Part shown: in pieces, positions 58,635 through 64,000 of the stretch
Numbering within the stretch: position 1 is the first letter of the stretch
Layout of the letters: each line of letters begins with the position of its first letter
Assembly: GCA_036346255.1 (NCBI GenBank)
Contig: CM070622.1
Location: forward strand, 17,262,751 to 17,326,750
From: Ampelocalamus luodianensis
Taxonomy: Eukaryota; Streptophyta; Magnoliopsida; Poales; Poaceae
Length of the DNA stretch: 64,000 nt
Direction: 5' to 3'
The notes under the pieces: generated by a model
What the model was told of the DNA's origin: nothing
Database searches by the model: none
Seen by the model: only the letters and a program-made list of their open reading frames with translations
Position numbers and translations under genes: made by a program

Positions 58635-59079
58635 TCTCCTGCACACTTGTCATGCGGTTATGCCAAAGATAAAGAGAACTATGTGCGGTTATGTCAGGGA
58701 TAAACAACACATGTGTTAACTATCATGCGTGAATGAGCGCAGTGTATTGAGTCCCTAGTCGATTAGATCCACATGTCTGTGGGTTTTATCGACCATGGGG
58801 TGGTCATATTTGATCTTATCGTGGAAAACCTTACGATCATAAGATGGTTGTAGCAAATCTTATGACCATAAGGTGGTTTGAATAGACCTTACAACCATAA
58901 AGTAGTCATAATCTTCTATTGTCATTGTAGACTCTAACGACAAGGGGTGTCTCTGATGGTTGTTAAGGATACCATTATCTATAATAAGTCTTACAGATAA
59001 ATAGTTTCATTAATTGAGGATTATTAGATCCTCGTCAAACACCTTAGCTAAGATAAAATAAACAGTCAAACCACAAAAC
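58635..59079. other. Intergenic repeats of short ACCATAAGGTGG-like words
   Basis: CTTA(T/C)GA(C/T)CATAAG(A/G)TGGTT-type words recur between 58830 and 58910, then AT-rich DNA. No gene is seen. Confidence 0.4.
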
Positions 59080-60165
59080 TTAGACCTGTAATCTCGAGGT
59101 GAACTTTCTGAAAATCATGTGAGAAAGATTAGGGAAAACTTCACCAACTAATCCAGGCGTGACATGGTTGATCCAGACTAGCAGCGAAGGTGACATAGAT
59201 CTAGGGAGAGGTGGTGTCGATCCCAACCGACAACGAGCAGAGAAGATGAGCTCAATGGCCGAGCGGGCGGTGGATTTTTGGCAAGCAGGCAGCAAACGGT
59301 ACACACAAGGGAGGTTCTTATGAGGTGGGGAGAAAAGAGCAGAAAGAGGAGAGGGCAACGTAGAATGAGAAGAAATAAATCCAATAAAAAAGGCTGGGGA
59401 TGGGCTACCTCCCCGTTCCATGGATCTGGCATCCTCAACGGATGGTGACGAGGTAAGATGCAAAGGCGTCATGGGGTGATAATTTGGCGAGCACGAGCGC
59501 CGAGCAGGCGGCGAACGTAGGCACCCCGCATTCCACCAAGTTTCTCAAACCAGCGAGAACTGCTAGTCCCGGAGCTGCCAAGAAGGAGGCATGCTGCAAG
59601 ATCTACCATCTCGGTAAGGAAAAAGGAGGAAATTAAGTGAGAGATGGAAGAGAAAGGAGGACGCACAACCGAGACTAACTTTGAGGTGGAGCAGTGCGCC
59701 AATGTTCTTCTTGCCGATGTGGAGATCTAACGCCATGTTCTCTGCCATACACGGCACCAAGGACACACAAAGCTCGCCACTTTGTTGATGTGATGGTAGC
59801 ATCGCAGACTCCTCTTTGCCACAGCCGTAGCGGCGGTGCTCTTTACCGACGGCCAAGAGGGCAAGCACCACCGAGGCAACGTCGGCACGTCGAGGGGAGG
59901 AATAGCGAGCTCACTGGGGAAGGGGAGGAGACGGGCAGCGACGGAAGAGCGGGAGACATGCAAGGCGGCGCGGGTGGGGAGAGGGCACGGGAGGGAGAGA
60001 GGGCAGCACAGGAGAGGGAGAGGTGTGGACTGGGGATGCATGGGGTGCTAGGTTTAGGCCATTGCGGGCTTGTTCCCGCGCCATGCAATCGAACGGCGGG
60101 GAAGGACGTGGACCGCTCCCTCCTCGCTGAGTTCTAGCGTGGCCACACACCCAGGAGCGAGCACG
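59080..60165. other. GC-rich island with CT-rich strand asymmetry, unassigned
   Basis: The composition rises sharply over 59200-60150, with a purine-rich plus strand (GGGAGAGGGCACGGGAGGGAG). Several overlapping frames exist on both strands. The most protein-like is the minus reading ENMALDLHIGKKNIGALLHL (59745-59690), which is followed by a GT that could be a donor. It may be the 5' end of a gene fragment captured by a transposon. I recognise no family. Confidence 0.3.
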
Positions 60166-60231
60166 TCAGTGGAGACTGCATATTTGTGATTTGAAATTAG
60201 TAATATATTTATGTATAGTTAACTACACTTT

Positions 60232-60372
60232 GTAGCTGCTTTTGGTGCTAGTCTGTCAGGTGCCGATCCCCAGTTTTGGCTGAATCAAGCCCCTGAGTTT
60301 GTACTATACTTGGTTTCTGTTGATTTAACTAGAACCTTAGTTTAAATTGAAGTATGTTTCCGTCAAAAAAAA
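60232..60372 (+). mobile_element. 5'-truncated LINE (non-LTR) 3' end with poly(A)
   Basis: A 141-bp insert ending TATGTTTCCGTCAAAAAAAA is flanked by AACTACACTTT at 60221-60231 and 60373-60383. An A-tail plus an 11-bp target duplication is the signature of target-primed reverse transcription. Confidence 0.75.
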
Positions 60373-60383
60373 AACTACACTTT

Positions 60384-61517
60384 TCTAATTTATAATGATG
60401 ATGTCTGCCTTGTTAGTTTTACTAAAAAAGATTTTTTAGCATTACTGCTGTTGATTTCTGGGCAAAATATTGGCCGTTAAAAACGTGTTATAATCTAGTA
60501 TATACATTTTCTTCTATTACAAGAGCACAAAAGAATATTATACTATTATAATATGATGGATGAATACGACTCCGCAGAGCAATCAGCAATCAATCCCGTG
60601 CTGGATGAATACTACTCTGCACACCAGGAATCAATCCCTGTGCACATTTGAGGGCACCCTAGCGGGCTATCGTAAAACCTCACGAGACGACTAGAATATA
60701 GCCCAAACTAACTTTAAAGGAAGCCCAGCCCAAAAGTCGCCGACAAACACATAAGACAAATCCACTGGCACAAGTCTGCCTTCGTGTGGCTATTCGGCCT
60801 GCATCGGCGCATCCCCAGTTCGGAACTTCGGATGCACACCGAGGCCCAGTCGTTCGTACTTCATAGTGTGCGTCATTGGCAAGACAGAAAGGCAAGGCCA
60901 GGCCTGTACTGTCGATCGGGCGACACGGCCAGGCCCGAACTGGCTTCGCGCGGAGAGATACGACTGGGCTGCGGCAGCACGGGCGGTTCGACGGTCCACA
61001 GGTAACCGCGGACGTGATGCGGGCGGGAGCGAAAAATCCCGCAATAAGCCAATAACCTGCCTTGGCAGGAGGGCAGGACGACCCATCGTCGCGGCACGGC
61101 TGGGATTTGGTATTATGCGGCAGCGTGCGCCGACCGAGCACGTACCGAAGGTTGGCTGGCACTGACGCTGGCATTGCCAACAAAAAAAAGGCTGCGAGGG
61201 CCAGGCCCGCGACCCGCAATAGTGGGGGTGGCAGGTGACTATGGGCCTATGGCTACCACGACCCATGAGGGTGCCGGCTGCGGCGATTCCCACTCCGCGG
61301 CACGATACATAGCGGGGTCGGCGGGTACCGGGTGGAGGGGAAAGCCGAGACTCAGGACTGCCTAGTGTTTTCTTCTTGCACTGTTTCCTTATAAGTAAAT
61401 GAAATTAAGCTCCTTGGCCTCAAAGAAAGAAAAAAAGCTTTATGTCCTTTCCGAACAAGAAGGTATAGACAGATAAGTTTGCATATTTTCTCTCCCAAGA
61501 ATGAACACACGTGAATA
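60384..61517. other. Intergenic region with a GC-rich non-coding patch
   Basis: 60680-61370 is GC-rich, with repeated GGCCAGGCC(T/C) and GGGCGAC words on both strands. Long frames occur on both strands, including a minus frame with a signal-like N terminus (60680-61219), but composition alone explains them. It is probably a transposon remnant. Confidence 0.35.
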
Positions 61518-62474
61518 TAGGGGTGAAAACGGATCGTATATGGACGGATAATGATTTTACTATATTTGTTTTCATTTTTTTTTTCAGATGCGAATACGAA
61601 TATATATATGAATACAAATAATGTTAAATACAAATACGGAGCGAATACGAATCGAAACGAATACGGTCACGAATATTTCTCAGAACATGAAAACCCCTTA
61701 AATTGTTTGTATTGCAGCAACTGAAACAAAGAATTAGTTTATACGATCAAAATATTCATCAATTCACTATATGTGTACATGTTTACATCCACTTCCTAAC
61801 ATATTTTAACGTAAAATAACTCAATATGCTCTACCTTATATACTTTATTTACCACTTTTGCTTATTCGATATCTATTGCCCACCTCGTAAATATTGCATA
61901 ACTTATTATAAAATAATGTTTTATTTATTTATTTATATACATAATGATTGTGTTTTAGGACTCTCAAAAAAGAAGAATGATGAAAGGAGTCATGTTTGGC
62001 AAAATCCGGAGAAATATCAGGAGGTGATGAGAATACTATTCACACATTTGAACATATTTTTGGGCTATTAAATGGACTCAAATGAAAATATTCTCAAATA
62101 CAATGGGCTATTAAATGGACTCAAATGAAAATATTTTCAAATACAAAGTTATAGATCTCATTGAGAGCTACAATTTAGCCTACTCATTTGCATAATTTGG
62201 ACTTCAAACAAGAAAAATATTGTCTTCGGAAGACAATGCACATGTAGCCTTAAACAGTATCCCCGGATATTTGGACCTGTGTATCTCCAGATGTTCGAAG
62301 CCATATTCATATTCGACGAATAGTGTGCTACCGAATTTGTATTCATTTCTAACAAAAATAATAATTTATATTCATCCCGATTTGATATTATCTTATAAAT
62401 ATCGAAGCCGATAGCATCCATAATCGAAAATGATCTGAATTGGTCGGAAACCATCCGAACCATTTTCACCCCTA
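61518..62474. mobile_element. Non-autonomous hAT-like element
   Basis: The left end is TAGGGGTGAAAACGGATCG; the reverse complement of the right end is TAGGGGTGAAAATGGTTCGG. CGTGAATA flanks both sides (61510-61517 and 62475-62482), an 8-bp target duplication as in hAT elements. The interior is AT-rich with a 42-bp tandem repeat at 62062-62148 and no transposase. Confidence 0.8.
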
Positions 62475-62702
62475 CGTGAATACGGAAAAGCAAATTGAGA
62501 AAGTTGCAAAATGAGTACTCAGATTTGTTTGAAGTCACCATTATCATACACATGTACCACAGACTGTCTGACCATGTTTACTGTTTGTTGAAACGAACTG
62601 CAAGTAGCAATATTATGCACAACTCTAATGGAGAATATCCGAGTGGTTCGCCAATCTCACTGTTTCACACAACCCCATGATTCTATCATGTATGATGGAT
62701 TC

Positions 62703-63675
62703 TGATGAACCCGAAGGTCCTTGTTTTGTTGGCCCGATCTTTCGATGAGAATGATAAGTTCGGTAGGCGTCGCTCAACTCTGACGATCCTGGCTACGAAC
62801 ACGCAAAGCTCGAAACCACGCAATCGCTGAACTGATTGACAAGTCATTATCAACCGTGCACGAATACCCGAATGACCTAACCACGAAGGTCGATTTCTGC
62901 ATACACCGAAGAAGCACGCAAGAACAAGATAAAGCAATTTGAAATTGCAAATATAGATTGAAATATTGATAAGTTGGGATTACGAAAGCCGTCTTGACAG
63001 GTGGTCGTCCGACACAACTGAAGAACAGAAGTTTGCACAATGGTTAAACCTTAACTCAACGAAATCCAAGAAAACCAGAGGGGTGCGGCCTCCTTATATA
63101 GGGGAGGGGGAGCCGCACATATCCAAAAGCTAAGGGGATGGTACTATTCAAGGGTACTATTCACATGAACAGTATGACTATGAATAGTGCGGCCCAAGGA
63201 GGGTGGCCAAGGAGGTGGCCGGCCCAAATAGGTTACAAGGCCCAATTTAGCCCAAACAGGTGACGCAACACCTTCTTTCGATGATTGCGGTGTGCACAGA
63301 AGGAATTTGGAGGTGAGACCAGATCCGTTTGAAAGAGAACGAGATAAGATTTCAATCAAGTACTCGTGGACCTCACACGGAGTTCGTATGCGAAAGTTAT
63401 GACTGTTTGAAGTGAGGGCTGTCTCCGGAGGCCGAACTGGATTACAGAATGTGTTCAATTTAAACTCATGCTTAGCTTGGACACAAAGTGATGTAGTGCT
63501 GCACACATATACATTTTCATCATTAGGTAGTATCATATAGTTCATATAATATAAAGACACTCCTAAAAACGAGCTCACCTAATAATTTAAGGGAAGTGTA
63601 CGAGCTCTTATATTTAGAACAGCAAGCGTAGCAAATTTGATTGTATCTATAGGGGTAGGGGTCATGTCCTCATCA
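62703..63675 (-). mobile_element. CRM-like Gypsy solo LTR
   Basis: 973 bp with plus-strand ends TGATGAACCCGAAGG and CATGTCCTCATCA, flanked by GATTC at 62698-62702 and 63676-63680. It is related to the gypsy-1 LTR: the minus strand reads NPVRPPETALTSNSHNFRIR and YLIEILSRSLSNGSGLTSKF, echoing the LTR-encoded integrase tail at 9660-9840. A TATA-like CCTATATAAGG lies near 63093-63103. Confidence 0.88.
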
Positions 63676-63680
63676 GATTC

Positions 63681-64000
63681 CTTCATATAATGCAAGTAGC
63701 AATGCTATCCACTACTTGATCAGTCTTTTCATTATGTCAATTTTGTGCGTTTTGATGATAGGGCCTGGCCAGTCGGGAATATAGTGCTATATATGTTTTG
63801 GCACATTTGGCACAGTTGGCATTCTAAATAGTAAAAGTAGCACTATTTTTGAATCAATTGTATAAATAGCACCGTGAACAAGTGGGGACACGACACGTAG
63901 CTTTTCTATGCCCCAGGGCCGGACGAGCCTTATCCGTGCCCCTGGGGCACGACACTATCTCATATGTGCGCCTAGGGCACAAATAAAACGAAGTCCAGCC
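63681..64000. other. Intergenic end of window
   Basis: No gene is seen. An inverted repeat TGCCCCAGGG (63909-63918) / CCCTGGGGCA (63940-63949) could form a 10-bp stem with a 21-base loop. Confidence 0.5.

Noticed and set aside
60680..61219. Minus-strand 179-aa frame with a signal-peptide-like start
   Set aside because: It overlaps equally long frames on both strands in GC-rich repetitive DNA, and no domain or TATA/exon structure supports it.

Overview
This window is grass (Poaceae) nuclear DNA made almost entirely of transposable elements. I infer a grass from the GC-rich coding exons in AT-rich surroundings and from the mix of Tat, CRM-like, SIRE-like and Tekay-like LTR elements and plant-mobile-domain transposons. 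I cannot name the species. The only gene that looks intact is a six-exon laccase on the minus strand (3809-6704). Its exons sum to 1719 bp (572 codons plus stop) and all copper-binding motifs are present.

Layout. 1-3585: the 3' part of a decayed plant-mobile-domain (PMD) transposon that runs off the left edge and ends in a palindrome-rich terminal repeat. 3586-7887: the laccase, its promoter and repeat-bearing intergenic DNA. 7888-39395: one Copia element (minus strand) swollen to 31.5 kb by nested insertions. Its 3' LTR is split at a GTATC duplication by a Gypsy solo LTR (8115-33421). That solo LTR carries two insertions. One is a deleted SIRE-like Copia, itself split by a Copia solo LTR, itself split by a CRM-like Gypsy (9437-18294). 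The other is a complete Tat-type Gypsy with an antisense gene (21756-33377, duplication CCGAG). 39400-45387: a complete Mutator-like PMD element with 10-bp target duplications. 45388-64000: intergenic DNA with a SINE-like unit, a second SIRE-like Copia split by a 4.35-kb solo LTR (51396-55745), a Tat-like solo LTR, a LINE stub, a hAT element and a CRM-like solo LTR.

Most promising system. The element at 39410-45377 has long terminal inverted repeats, and inside them palindromic subterminal units. A TATA box and purine-rich leader lie just inside the left end. It carries PMD exons (plus strand), a GRF-type zinc-finger/coiled-coil fragment (minus strand), a ~31-bp minisatellite and a second GRF-like/coiled-coil remnant (plus strand). 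The PMD relic at 1-3585 ends in the same architecture with different palindrome sequences. This suggests a family of Mutator-like elements in which PMD and GRF-finger proteins travel together. All its genes here are broken.

A second notable structure is the CRM-like Gypsy. Its target duplication CAAAC occurs three times because a 1.9-kb block (LTR plus host flank) is duplicated, with a filler-bearing junction inside the 5' LTR. This implies illegitimate recombination followed by solo-LTR formation. Boundaries called from TG...CA ends with matching target duplications are read directly from the sequence. Lineage names are inference from motifs, and no similarity search was run.
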